From Fidelibacterota bacterium (GTDB lineage Bacteria > Fidelibacterota > Marinisomatia > Marinisomatales > Marinisomataceae): a stretch of DNA of 38,995 nt. This document shows, piece by piece, positions 1 to 8,017 of the stretch. How positions within the stretch are numbered: the first letter of the stretch is position 1; every line of letters starts with the position of its first letter. The notes beneath the pieces were generated by a model. The model was not told the DNA's origin. It searched no databases and saw nothing but the letters and a program-made list of their open reading frames with translations. Location of the stretch: NCBI GenBank assembly GCA_019650355.1, contig BOWX01000003.1, positions 1-38,995 of the forward strand. Direction: 5' to 3'. The translations under genes were made by a program, and so were the position numbers.

Positions 1-442
1 GGTTAATATATTAGAAACCATGTCACCAAGAATTGCTTGTCTTCCATGACCAACAGTAAGAGGTCCAGTAGGGTTACTGCTTACAAACTCTACATTGGCT
101 GATTGATTTAATTTTTTCTTCTTACCAAAATTTTCCGATTCACTAATAATTTGTTTTAAAATTTTAAGATAGTAATCATTAGAAATATGAAAGTTAACAA
201 AGCCAGGTTCAGAGGAACTTAAGGTAAAAACATTTTCTGATGTGTTTGGATGATTAGCAATACTTTTTGCAATTTCTATCGGTGCCTTTTTCAATATCTT
301 TGCTAGCTTAAGTGCAATGTTAGAAGAATAATCTCCAAACCCTTCTTGATTGTTAACATTTATGCTCCAATCAGAAAACTCAACTTTTATTTTGATCAAG
401 ATAGTCTTGCAAAAAATCATTCATAAGTTTATTTAACTTCAT
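1..442 (-). CDS. argS: Arginyl-tRNA synthetase, N-terminal part (runs off left edge, one frameshift)
   Basis: Class I aminoacyl-tRNA synthetase that charges tRNA-Arg. Only the N-terminal ~147 codons are in the window. The Add-1 tRNA-binding domain is visible (FSDWSINVNNQEGFGDYSSN, then LKLAKILKKAPIEIAKSIAN). It is followed by the catalytic start VEFVSSNPTGPLTVGHGRQA, which contains the HIGH-type motif as VGHG. The ATG at 442 overlaps the rsfS stop (ATGA) and gives MKLNKLMNDFLQDYLDQN, a typical ArgS start. That frame then hits TGA, and the family sequence resumes one frame over at KVEFSDW, so one base is wrong near 385-393 in an A-rich run. An ATG at 420 opens the downstream frame directly, but its first residues (MIFCKTILI) do not look like ArgS. 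Last visible gene of the mnmA-to-argS operon. The family is certain; the exact start is slightly less so. Confidence 0.93.
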
Positions 443-767
443 ACTTTTACAACCTTAGCATCAAACCAAATTCTTTCCAAATCATAGTAAGATCGCATTT
501 CATCGAAGAAAATATGCACTACTATATCAACATAATCTAAAATTATCCATGTACCATTTTCATACCCTTCAGTTTTCCAGGATTTTCAGAAATATTTTCT
601 TTTATATTATCTGCAATTGCTTTGACTTGAATAAGATTTGAAGCTGAGCATACAACAAAGTATTCTGAAAGAGAGGTGATCTTTGAAACATCTAGTGCAA
701 CAATATTCTCAGCTTTTTTGTCGTCTGCCAATGAAATAATTTTTTTAAGTAACGATTTTGAGCTCAT
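439..767 (-). CDS. rsfS: Ribosomal silencing factor RsfS (Iojap/YbeB family), one frameshift
   Basis: RsfS binds ribosomal protein L14 (uL14) and blocks subunit joining when nutrients are short. The first frame gives MSSKSLLKKIISLADDKKAE, then VALDVSKITSLSEYFVVCSA, the conserved core of the family, and stops early at 543. The expected C-terminal half is in the next frame: EGYENGTWIILDYVDIVVHI, then FFDEMRSYYDLERIWFDAK, ending at the TGA at 439. One base is missing near 568-573. Together they make about 109 residues, the usual family length. The ATG at 767 overlaps the stop of the LytR_C gene, and the stop overlaps the argS start, so the three are translationally coupled. The frame break looks like a sequence error because both halves are well conserved. 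Confidence 0.93.
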
Positions 768-1239
768 TGATTCAAGTTAAGAAACTCTTGATAGTCTTTA
801 CCAATAATAATTTGAATATCTTCATTAGGATTTACTGTTGAATTAAACTGTACATTACCAGCATTAATATTAGTTCCTAAAATAGTAAGTATATTATCAA
901 CATTAGGGTTGTTCTTGTTTAAAATAACTATAGTCGTCATTTCATAATTAAAGTTATCCGCATTTTCAATTCGTGTAACCTGCAATCCATATCTATTTGT
1001 AAATATGTTCCCATAAGAGTTACCAACTCCACTAACACCACAACCATTTAAGACAGCAATTCTTAAAGTTTGGGAAGAATAATTTTCGAATAATTTTATT
1101 TTACTCGTTAATTCTGAATTATTTGTTATGACTTAAATTTTTTGCTGGAGATTCTTGTTTTAGATATAATTAAATGACCAGGCAAATCCCAAAATAATAA
1201 AAACTAAAAACTAATAATTATATTTAGAAAGTATTTCAA
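764..1239 (-). CDS. Small membrane-anchored LytR C-terminal-domain (LytR_C) protein, about three frameshifts
   Basis: The C-terminal ~110 residues match the LytR_C fold: LRIAVLNGCGVSGVGNSYGN, then TTIVILNKNNPNVDNILTIL and the end EDIQIIIGKDYQEFLNLNQ. Upstream, a TTG at 1239 overlapping the TGA of the uridylyltransferase gene opens MKYFLNIIISF, which continues after a one-base shift (T run, 1206-1210) as LVFIILGFAWSFNY, one hydrophobic anchor helix. Two further shifts (near 1163-1172 and 1121-1126) are needed to link the anchor to the domain. The corrected product is about 158 residues: short cytoplasmic tail, one membrane helix, linker, LytR_C. The LytR/CpsA/Psr catalytic domain that normally precedes LytR_C is absent. 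Function unknown; it may act at the cell wall or outer envelope. It ends with ATGA overlap into rsfS. The domain call is good, the N-terminal reconstruction less certain. Confidence 0.72.
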
Positions 1240-1961
1240 TCTTCAAGCTCTTTCAGCTGATCAGCTGTATTTATTCCAATTACTTCATAAGAATTTGCAA
1301 TCTTAATAGCCTTTATTTTCATATTTGACTGTTGCGCTAAACCAATTGCATCAGTGAGATAGTATTCTTTGGACGCATTATTTGTCTTAATACTATTTAA
1401 AATTCTAAAAACCTCTTTTGTTTTGAAAATGTATATACCTGGATTCCACTCTTTAATTTTTTTCTCATTGTTATTACAATCTTTTTCTTCGATAATTTTT
1501 AATAGGTTTCCATTTTTATCTCTTATAATTCGTCCGTATCCCGTGGGGTCATCAATTTCTGCAGTAATTAAGGTTAAGTCACGATTATTACTAATATGAT
1601 CATCGACAATTGGCAGAAGCGTTGATGCTTTAATGTTTGGAACATCGCCATATAAAATTAATATATGTCCTTTTCTATTTTTTAATAGTTCTTTTGTTTG
1701 CAACACTGCATGTCCTGTTCCAAGTTGCTTTACTTGAGTAGCATACTTTAGATTAATTCTACTTTCAGTATGTTTTATAACTCGCTCTTTTTTAAATCCT
1801 ACTACTAATATTATTTCTTTGGGGTCTAGAAGCTCACTTTCATCAATTACATAGTCTATGAGCGCCTTACCATGTAATTTGTGCAATACTTTTGGTAAAT
1901 CTGAATTCATTCTAGTACCTTTGCCAGCTGCTAAAATTATAACTCTCAATTCTTTATTCAT
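1236..1961 (-). CDS. Stand-alone sugar-1-phosphate uridylyltransferase (GlmU N-terminal domain only)
   Basis: A 241-residue nucleotidyltransferase of the GlmU pyrophosphorylase type. The start VIILAAGKGTRMNSDLPKVL holds the GxGTRM nucleotide-binding loop and the catalytic lysine. QLGTGHAVLQ and YGDVPN follow, then TGYGRII, IIEEKD, NPGIY and the closing VIGINTADQLKELED, which correspond to the whole of domain 1 of GlmU. Bifunctional GlmU (about 450 residues) then has a left-handed beta-helix acetyltransferase. Here the frame stops after domain 1 and the next gene starts immediately, with no hexapeptide repeats in any frame. It likely makes UDP-GlcNAc or a related UDP-sugar from UTP; the substrate is inferred. 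The start at 1961 overlaps the mnmA stop by 8 bases. It could serve a sugar other than GlcNAc. Confidence 0.85.
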   Translation of the reverse strand: MNKELRVIILAAGKGTRMNSDLPKVLHKLHGKALIDYVIDESELLDPKEIILVVGFKKERVIKHTESRINLKYATQVKQLGTGHAVLQTKELLKNRKGHILILYGDVPNIKASTLLPIVDDHISNNRDLTLITAEIDDPTGYGRIIRDKNGNLLKIIEEKDCNNNEKKIKEWNPGIYIFKTKEVFRILNSIKTNNASKEYYLTDAIGLAQQSNMKIKAIKIANSYEVIGINTADQLKELED

Positions 1962-3064
1962 TTATTTCCTCACCTAAAAAAGGTATGTTTCTTTTTCTAA
2001 TGATTCCACCGCCAATACAAATGCCGTCTTCATCATATAAAACAATCGACTGACCATTAGTTATTGCCTTAATTTTATTATCAAATTTAATATAACATTT
2101 GTCTTCATTAGATGATAATATTTGGCAAGAATGATCTTCATCTCTATATCTAACTTTTGCATTACATTTAAACGGTAATAATTTTGAGATATCTCTACTC
2201 CAATACATGTTATCAGCCAATAATTGATCAGAAAATAAAGCTGGGTGAGTACCCCCTTGAGCTACATAAACGATATTTTTATTAATATCTTTATTCACCA
2301 CATACCAAGGTTTATCGAAGGCAGAATTTCTAGCTCCAATTCCTAACCCTTTTCGTTGACCAACAGTAAAGTACATATGTCCATCATGATGACCAATTTC
2401 TTCACCATCAACTGTAATAATTTTACCTTTTTTTGTTTTTAAAAATTGACAAACAAAATCATTATATTTTCGATCTCCAATAAAGCATATACCTGTGCTA
2501 TCTTTTTTAGAAGCATTAACTAGATTATTTTCTTCAGCAATTTTTCTGATATCTTTCTTAAGTAAACTCCCTAAAGGAAACTCGATGTTATGTAATAGTG
2601 GACTTTTTAATTGATATAAAAAATAGGATTGATCTTTTGTTCTGTCAGATGCTTTACTTATAAAAAAATTATCATTTTCCTTTACAATTTTCGCATAATG
2701 TCCTGAGGCAATTTTTGTTGCTCCTATTTGTTTAGCATATTTTTGAAAAACGTCAAATTTAATTTCTTTATTACACAAAACATCTGGATTAGGAGTAAAT
2801 CCATTTTTGTGGTCATCAAGAAATTGTGAAAAAACACGATCTTTGTACTCTTTTGTATAATTTATCTTTTTTAAAGGAATATTTAATTGATTGCATACAC
2901 TTACTGCATCAGCATAATCATCTTCCGCATTGCAAATAGCATTTTTATCATCCCAATTCTTCATAAAGACACCATATACTTCAAAACCTTTTTTGAAGCA
3001 AAATAGCAGCAACAGAACTGTCCACCCCGCCGCTCATCCCGAGAACTATTTTTTCTTTTTTCAT
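1954..3064 (-). CDS. mnmA: tRNA-specific 2-thiouridylase MnmA, one frameshift
   Basis: MnmA adds sulfur to uridine 34 of tRNA-Lys, -Glu and -Gln. The PP-loop ATP site (LGMSGGVDSSVAAILLQK) lies in the first frame from the ATG at 3064. The rest is one frame over, from GFEVYGVFMKNWDD onward. The join lies in an A run (plus-strand T run 2989-2994), where removing one base restores LLQKGFEVYGV. Downstream motifs are complete: TPNPDVLCNKEIKF with the nucleophilic cysteine, STGICFIGDRKYNDF with the second catalytic cysteine, and FTVGQRKGLGIG. About 369 residues, the normal length. It heads the minus-strand operon and diverges from the PfkB-family gene with only 33 bases between starts. No clear Shine-Dalgarno sequence precedes the ATG. 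Confidence 0.95.
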
Positions 3065-3097
3065 TTTATTTACATAACTATCTTAATAAAAAAAATT

Positions 3098-4000
3098 ATG
3101 ACTTCAAATCAATCACATAAAGCAGTTGTTTTTGGATCAATTAGTATCGATAAAATTGTTAACAAATATGGTGTATTTTCTAACGTCCTGGGTGGATCGG
3201 CCGCCTATGCACTATTAGCTAATAAAAAAAATACCTGCGAACTAGTTGGAGTTGTTGGTGATGACTTTGAAAAAAAGCATTTTAATTTACTTTCTGAGCA
3301 TTCAATAACAACGAACTCATTAACACAGTTAGATGGAAATACATTTTGTTGGGGAGGTGAGTATAAAGATGATTTCTCATCAAGAAAAACTTTATATGTT
3401 GACCCAGGTGTTTCTGAATCTTATATACCTGATTTGTCCAAACATTCTAAAAATTGTCCATTTCTTTTGTTGGGGAATACTGCACCACATCTACAAACTG
3501 AGCTTTTAAATCAAATGCAAAGTAAGCCATTTGTATTGTTAGATACTTTTAAGCTCTATATAAATATTGCAAATAAAGAACTTAAAGCTTTAATAGAGCG
3601 AGTAGACTTGTTTTGTATAAACTTTAATGAAGCACGCGCTCTGTCTGGCATGGCCGATGCAGATATTAAAGAAATGTCAAAAGCAATTTTAGATCTTGGG
3701 CCAAAAAGTTTAATTATAAAGGATGGGGAAAATGGGTCCTATTTCTTTGACAAACAAAATAATTTCTCCGTTAAAGCATTCCCTGTAGATAAAGTTATTG
3801 ATACAACTGGAGCAGGTGATGCTTATATTGGTGGAGTCCTTATGGGAAAAATGAATGGTAAAAATATATTAGATTCCATGAAAGTAGGTGCCGTCACAGC
3901 GTCTTTTTGTATTGAAGGTATAGGCATGGATGGTCTTCTCAAAATAAATGATGCAGAATTTTTGAAAAGGCTTAAATGGATGAATGACCATACTTCTTGA
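3098..4000 (+). CDS. PfkB-family sugar/nucleoside kinase
   Basis: A 300-residue ribokinase-fold kinase. VLGGSAAYALLANKK near the N-terminus is the substrate-binding GG motif. Near the C-terminus, VIDTTGAGDAYIGGVLMGKM carries the PfkB signature with the anion hole and the catalytic Asp of GAGD. FCINFNEARALSG and SLIIKDGENGSYFF are typical of the family. An open frame extends upstream to 2930, but that part lies inside mnmA on the other strand and is not family-like. The ATG at 3098 (MTSNQSHKAVVFGSISIDKI) starts just before the first beta strand. The substrate cannot be told from sequence. The gene is followed after 54 bases by the TPR gene. Confidence 0.9.
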   Translation: MTSNQSHKAVVFGSISIDKIVNKYGVFSNVLGGSAAYALLANKKNTCELVGVVGDDFEKKHFNLLSEHSITTNSLTQLDGNTFCWGGEYKDDFSSRKTLYVDPGVSESYIPDLSKHSKNCPFLLLGNTAPHLQTELLNQMQSKPFVLLDTFKLYINIANKELKALIERVDLFCINFNEARALSGMADADIKEMSKAILDLGPKSLIIKDGENGSYFFDKQNNFSVKAFPVDKVIDTTGAGDAYIGGVLMGKMNGKNILDSMKVGAVTASFCIEGIGMDGLLKINDAEFLKRLKWMNDHTS

Positions 4001-4008
4001 AAACTCAT

Positions 4009-4014
4009 TATAAT
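4009..4014 (+). promoter_or_regulatory. Possible -10 box of the TPR protein gene
   Basis: A perfect TATAAT lies 41 bases before the ATG at 4055. It would start transcription near 4021 and leave a leader of about 34 bases that includes the ribosome binding site AAGGAG at 4038-4043. No good -35 hexamer is present at 16-18 bases upstream, so this is only a candidate. The gene may simply be read through from the kinase gene. Confidence 0.3.
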
Positions 4015-4054
4015 AACACTAACTTGCTTTTTAAACATAAGGAGAACTACAAGC

Positions 4055-5155
4055 ATGAATTATTTTAGAAATTTTATAGCTCTAGCAATATTAGCCACAA
4101 CGTTATTTGCTGGTCAAGCATTAGAGTCTGCTAAAATTAGAATTAAAGATAAAGAATGGGGAGAAGCAGAAAAATATTTATTAGAAGCGTTAAATCATCC
4201 AAAAGATAAATGGGAAGCAGCATTTCATCTCGGTGACAAAATATTTCCTAGAAAACAAGATTGGGCATCTGTAAAAAAATATATGGATATTGCACAAACT
4301 GCTCCTAGTGGATTAAAAATTCGTCCAACTAGAAACGATAAAAGAGTACCTATTCAGCAAGCGATAACTGCATCTGTCACAAAAAGCTATAATTTGATAT
4401 ATTATAAAGCATCAGGATTTCTCTCTTTACTCAATAGAGCTGCAAGTGCTGAGCAAAGAGATGCTCTCGTTGATCAAGCAATTCAAACTTCATTGAATGC
4501 TAAAGAATTAGATCCTTCTCAGCCTGGAGCATATGCTCTTGCAGCACTATATTCTTCAGTTAAAGGAGATAAAGAGAATACTATTAAGTATCTTGATATG
4601 GGTTTAGCGCTTGAAGATATTCCTGAAGAAACAAAAATTGCATTACTAGTTAGCGCAGGACAAAGCGTTGTTAGATTGGGAGAATTTGATAAAGGATTAG
4701 AATATTATGAACAAGCGCTTGCAATGGAGCCATTAGAACCAACAGCCCTAAAGAGTCTAGGAGCTTTATATCTTGCTCAAGATAAATTTGATGCAGCATT
4801 AAAAAATTTAGATTTAGCTATTGAGAATACTTCAGAAGACCAAGAGTTGGTAGACTTATTTTTTAATAGAGGTCTTGTTTATTTAAAAATGGAAAATTTT
4901 GAAGAAGCAGAATACAACTTTGAAGAAGCATATTTTTTAGCTCCTGATGATGTTGAAGCATTATTAGGTCTAGCAAAGGCACTTGAACAGGCAGAAAGAT
5001 GGAGAAAATCAAGAAATTACTATATGGAATTGATTGACAAAGATCCAAATGATCCACAGTATTACTATGGAGTTTATAGAACTTACTTTGGAGAGGGCCG
5101 TCTTGAGGATGCTCAAGAATATTTAAATAAAGCTACTGCTCTTAGAGGAAATTAA
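4055..5155 (+). CDS. Secreted tetratricopeptide-repeat (TPR) protein
   Basis: 366 residues. It begins with a signal peptide (MNYFRNFIALAILATTLFAG, probable cleavage after A-G-A-like residues near 20). At least four TPR units follow: one near residues 25-60 and a continuous series from about residue 205 to the end (e.g. FDKGLEYYEQALAMEPLEPT, FDAALKNLDLAIENTSEDQ, FEEAEYNFEEAYFLAPDDVE, LEDAQEYLNKATALRGN). No catalytic domain is present. It probably serves as a periplasmic or envelope protein-interaction scaffold; the partner is unknown. A good Shine-Dalgarno sequence (AAGGAG, 4038-4043) fixes the start. The stop overlaps that of the convergent lipoprotein gene by four bases. Confidence 0.88.
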   Translation: MNYFRNFIALAILATTLFAGQALESAKIRIKDKEWGEAEKYLLEALNHPKDKWEAAFHLGDKIFPRKQDWASVKKYMDIAQTAPSGLKIRPTRNDKRVPIQQAITASVTKSYNLIYYKASGFLSLLNRAASAEQRDALVDQAIQTSLNAKELDPSQPGAYALAALYSSVKGDKENTIKYLDMGLALEDIPEETKIALLVSAGQSVVRLGEFDKGLEYYEQALAMEPLEPTALKSLGALYLAQDKFDAALKNLDLAIENTSEDQELVDLFFNRGLVYLKMENFEEAEYNFEEAYFLAPDDVEALLGLAKALEQAERWRKSRNYYMELIDKDPNDPQYYYGVYRTYFGEGRLEDAQEYLNKATALRGN

Positions 5156-6103
5156 TATAAAATTACTCCAAGATTTTCTTGGTAGAAAATCTTAACTGAT
5201 TCTTCAAGAATTACAGCCAATGCCCTATATGCATTTGCATTGTCTCTAAATCCAGCAAATGGAGTAGCAACATCAATTCCATTAATTTTCCCACCGTTAG
5301 AACTCCATATTGCGCGATTGTGTATCCACCTGAGCTATAATCAGTGCTGCCAATTGTTGGATTATCTAAAGTAGGTACAGCTTCAAAACTATAAGTGACA
5401 TCGTTGCTGGTATAGCTTCTACCTACTATAAGTGTTCCAAGACTATTATATCCTCTTATTACTTCGGCAAAAGAAGAAGTTGAAATATCAGCTATTTGGA
5501 TACGCTAGATTGGGCACTATAACTATTTAGCTGTAGGTTTGTTAAATCCAAATCTGAAGCTGAAAGTAAATACCCGAGTTCTACTTTTTGATTAGAATGA
5601 TTATGTTCAACTAGATTTAATAAAATACCCGCATCAAAGTATGCTTCAACTGAATCAATAGCAGTTTGTAAAAAGCTATGATAGGTACCATAAGATAAAT
5701 TTGCATAAGAATTACCTTGTGCACCATCCATTTGATTTAGGTCAGGATCCAATTTACTTCTGCTAATATTATTATAAATGATATGAGGGTACAATCCATT
5801 TGAATTAGCGTTAAAAAAATATGCAAATTGTTCTGCAACTTTTCTTGTATTTTCAGCTCTTGCTGAAGATCCGGTTCTATCGGGAAAAGTAGAAGGAGCA
5901 AGGGTACCATCATGCGGAACTGTAATAATTATTGGCATATTACCAACTCTGTATGAAATATAGCCCTGGCTATCAGTAATAATATCTCCAGGAGTATATT
6001 TCACTTCAGGGGTAGGAAGGACAGATTGGGTTGCTCTTCCAGACTCTCCACATCCAATGAATAAAAATAAAAATAATAATATAATTTTAGTACGTAATTC
6101 CAT
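5152..6103 (-). CDS. Lipoprotein related to N-formylglutamate amidohydrolase, two frameshifts
   Basis: MELRTKIILLFLFLFIGCGE is a lipoprotein signal with the lipobox ending in Cys18. The body shows family-like metal-site motifs: IIITVPHDGTLAPSTFPDRT (HxG-type), NNISRSKLDPDLNQ (compare R..xDxNR), YGTYHSFLQTAIDS and LLNLVEHNHSN near the expected HxH position. The first frame stops at 5492. The sequence continues one frame over as IADISTSSFAEVIRGYNSLG, then after a second shift near 5306-5316 as WSSNGGKINGIDVATPFAGF, ending FYQENLGVILY. The corrected length is about 317 residues. The start at 6103 has GGAG nine bases upstream and overlaps the ggt stop, so the pair is coupled. The catalytic His of the usual HGH is replaced by Val-Glu-His, so the activity is uncertain. 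Confidence 0.6.
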
Positions 6104-7943
6104 CTGATATTTCTCCGTTTCCTCTCCAGTCAACTCCGGTAGTAAATTGACCGTCTTTGTACATTATACCATGTGCTCTTGCTAGGTAATAAATTCCATT
6201 TTCTACATTTCCATCTTCAAATCTATGATTTAAATTTTTTAGTTCATCTATTTGTTTAGTGCTTAAGGATGGCAAAAATTCATTGGATTTGGTATTCATG
6301 TCATTTACTCCCTCATATCGAATAACATCTGGAATCCATTGAGAGTGAGTTCTACCTAAATTTATAGCTTCTTGCACATTTAATTTATGATCTACAACAC
6401 TTATTATAACTTGTAAAACAGTAGTAATTATTCTTGAACCACCTGCAGCTCCTATTGTCATTAATGATTCTCCTTCTGGATTAAGAACAATTGTAGGTGA
6501 CATTGAGCTCAAGGGTCTTTTAGCAGGCTTAATTGAATTAGCTTCATAACCAATTAATCCAAATGCATTTTGAGATCCTGGTGATGAAGCAAAATCATCC
6601 ATCTCATTATTTAAAAGAAAACCTGCACCATCGACTATTTTTTTATTCCCAAACGAAAGATTGATTGTAGTTGTTATACCAACAGTATTACCAAATTTAT
6701 CCATTGCCGAATAATGAGTAGTTTCCATTGATTCAGGTGTTGTACTTCCAGCTGCAATTTCTGAGCTTGGAGTAGCTTTGTCCATTGAAATCAACCCTAA
6801 TCTTTTTTTAGCATAGTCCTTAGAAATTAACATTGGAACAGGACTAGGATAAAAATCAGGATCTCCTAAATGAATTGCTCTGTCTGCATAAGCTAATCTT
6901 TGAATCTCTGTTAACATGTGAACAAATTCTGTAGAGTTTCTTTTCATTGCTTGTACTTCAAAATTTTCGAGCATATTTAGCATCTGAATAATTAGAGGAC
7001 CTCCAGAGCTTGGTGGACCCATAGATATAATTGTGTGTCCTCGATAGTTTCCAACTATCGGCTCTCTATAGACCGAATTATATTCTTTTAAATCATCATG
7101 GGAAATCAAACCATTGTTTAATTTCATTTCATTAACAATTAAGTCTGCGGTTTTACCTTCATAAAATCCATCTCTACCATTTAATGCGATTCTTTTTAAA
7201 GTTTCTGCTAAATCTTTTTGAACAATTATATCACCTTCATTCCATTGGTTTAATTGTCTCATCTTTTTGATATATTCTTCTTCTGGAATAGTTCCGTTAG
7301 AAACATCTTCTTGTAATTGTCGCATTTCTAAAGAATAGTCTTTTATAAAAACTTCAGTAGATCCTTTATCTTCAAGGAAAAGATGTTTATAAAAGTCGAA
7401 TCCGAAAGCTGAACTCTTATTAATTGCGTGACCATTTTCTGCATATTCAATTGCATAAGATAAAATTTCATTGAGTGTAAAATTTCCCGAACCATAATCA
7501 TTAAAAATTTTTATTAATCCATCAACAGTACCAGGAACACCTGATGATTTGTGTGATAACAGTGCTAGATTTCTACTATAATTACCATTTTCATCAAGAA
7601 ACATTGTTTCATATGAAAGCGTAGGTGCTTTTTCGCGAAAATCGAGTGTAACTATTTCGCCGTTGGCAGTTCTGGCAACCATAAACCCACCACCACCAAT
7701 ATTACCATTTGAAGGAGAAGTAACAGCTAATGTAAAACCAGTGGCTACAATTGCATCAAATGCATTTCCACCTTTTTTCATAATGTCTATACCTGCGGCA
7801 GATGCTAATCTGGAAGTTGAAGATACAGCACCATTTTTATTTTCGAGGTTTTGACTGGTTTGAGTATAGTCTGATCCGAATTTACATGCCATTAAAGAAA
7901 GCATGAACATGGATAAGAAAAGTGAGTTTAATATTTTCTTCAT
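6087..7943 (-). CDS. ggt: Gamma-glutamyltransferase (lipoprotein form)
   Basis: 618 residues. It removes or transfers the gamma-glutamyl group of glutathione and similar peptides outside the cytoplasm. The signal MKKILNSLFLSMFMLSLMAC ends in a lipobox cysteine at residue 20, so the enzyme is probably anchored in a membrane. ASAAGIDIMKKGGNAFDAIV and SPSNGNIGGGGFMVA are the large-subunit start. The autocleavage site is METTHYSAMDKFGNTVGITT, with the nucleophile expected at Thr408, matching Thr391 of the E. coli enzyme. LLNNEMDDFA and RPLSSMSPTIVL (substrate binding, with the SSMSP oxyanion motif) follow. The gene is complete with no frame break. It is the first gene of a two-gene unit with the amidohydrolase-like lipoprotein. 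Confidence 0.95.
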   Translation of the reverse strand: MKKILNSLFLSMFMLSLMACKFGSDYTQTSQNLENKNGAVSSTSRLASAAGIDIMKKGGNAFDAIVATGFTLAVTSPSNGNIGGGGFMVARTANGEIVTLDFREKAPTLSYETMFLDENGNYSRNLALLSHKSSGVPGTVDGLIKIFNDYGSGNFTLNEILSYAIEYAENGHAINKSSAFGFDFYKHLFLEDKGSTEVFIKDYSLEMRQLQEDVSNGTIPEEEYIKKMRQLNQWNEGDIIVQKDLAETLKRIALNGRDGFYEGKTADLIVNEMKLNNGLISHDDLKEYNSVYREPIVGNYRGHTIISMGPPSSGGPLIIQMLNMLENFEVQAMKRNSTEFVHMLTEIQRLAYADRAIHLGDPDFYPSPVPMLISKDYAKKRLGLISMDKATPSSEIAAGSTTPESMETTHYSAMDKFGNTVGITTTINLSFGNKKIVDGAGFLLNNEMDDFASSPGSQNAFGLIGYEANSIKPAKRPLSSMSPTIVLNPEGESLMTIGAAGGSRIITTVLQVIISVVDHKLNVQEAINLGRTHSQWIPDVIRYEGVNDMNTKSNEFLPSLSTKQIDELKNLNHRFEDGNVENGIYYLARAHGIMYKDGQFTTGVDWRGNGEISDGITY

Positions 7944-7963
7944 TTTTATATACTTAAGCTAAT

Positions 7964-7994
7964 AAAAAGCCTCTACAAAGAGTAGAGGCTTTTT
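7964..7994. terminator. Strong, probably bidirectional hairpin terminator
   Basis: A perfect 13-base-pair stem AAAAAGCCTCTAC / GTAGAGGCTTTTT with a five-base loop (AAAGA) lies 23 bases past the stop of the TonB receptor gene on the minus strand. Read on either strand, the GC part is followed by a T run. It separates the receptor gene from ggt, which therefore probably has its own promoter in the short gap or depends on partial read-through. Confidence 0.9.
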
Positions 7995-8017
7995 ATTTAT
8001 TTTATGACTTAAAAAAC

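Noticed and set aside
385-442. In-frame TGA in argS as a recoded (selenocysteine or alternative code) codon
   Set aside because: The family sequence after the TGA is in a different frame, so recoding would not restore the protein; an indel does.
2930-3097. Longer N-terminus for the PfkB-family kinase
   Set aside because: This part is the reverse strand of mnmA, and the family begins at the ATG at 3098.
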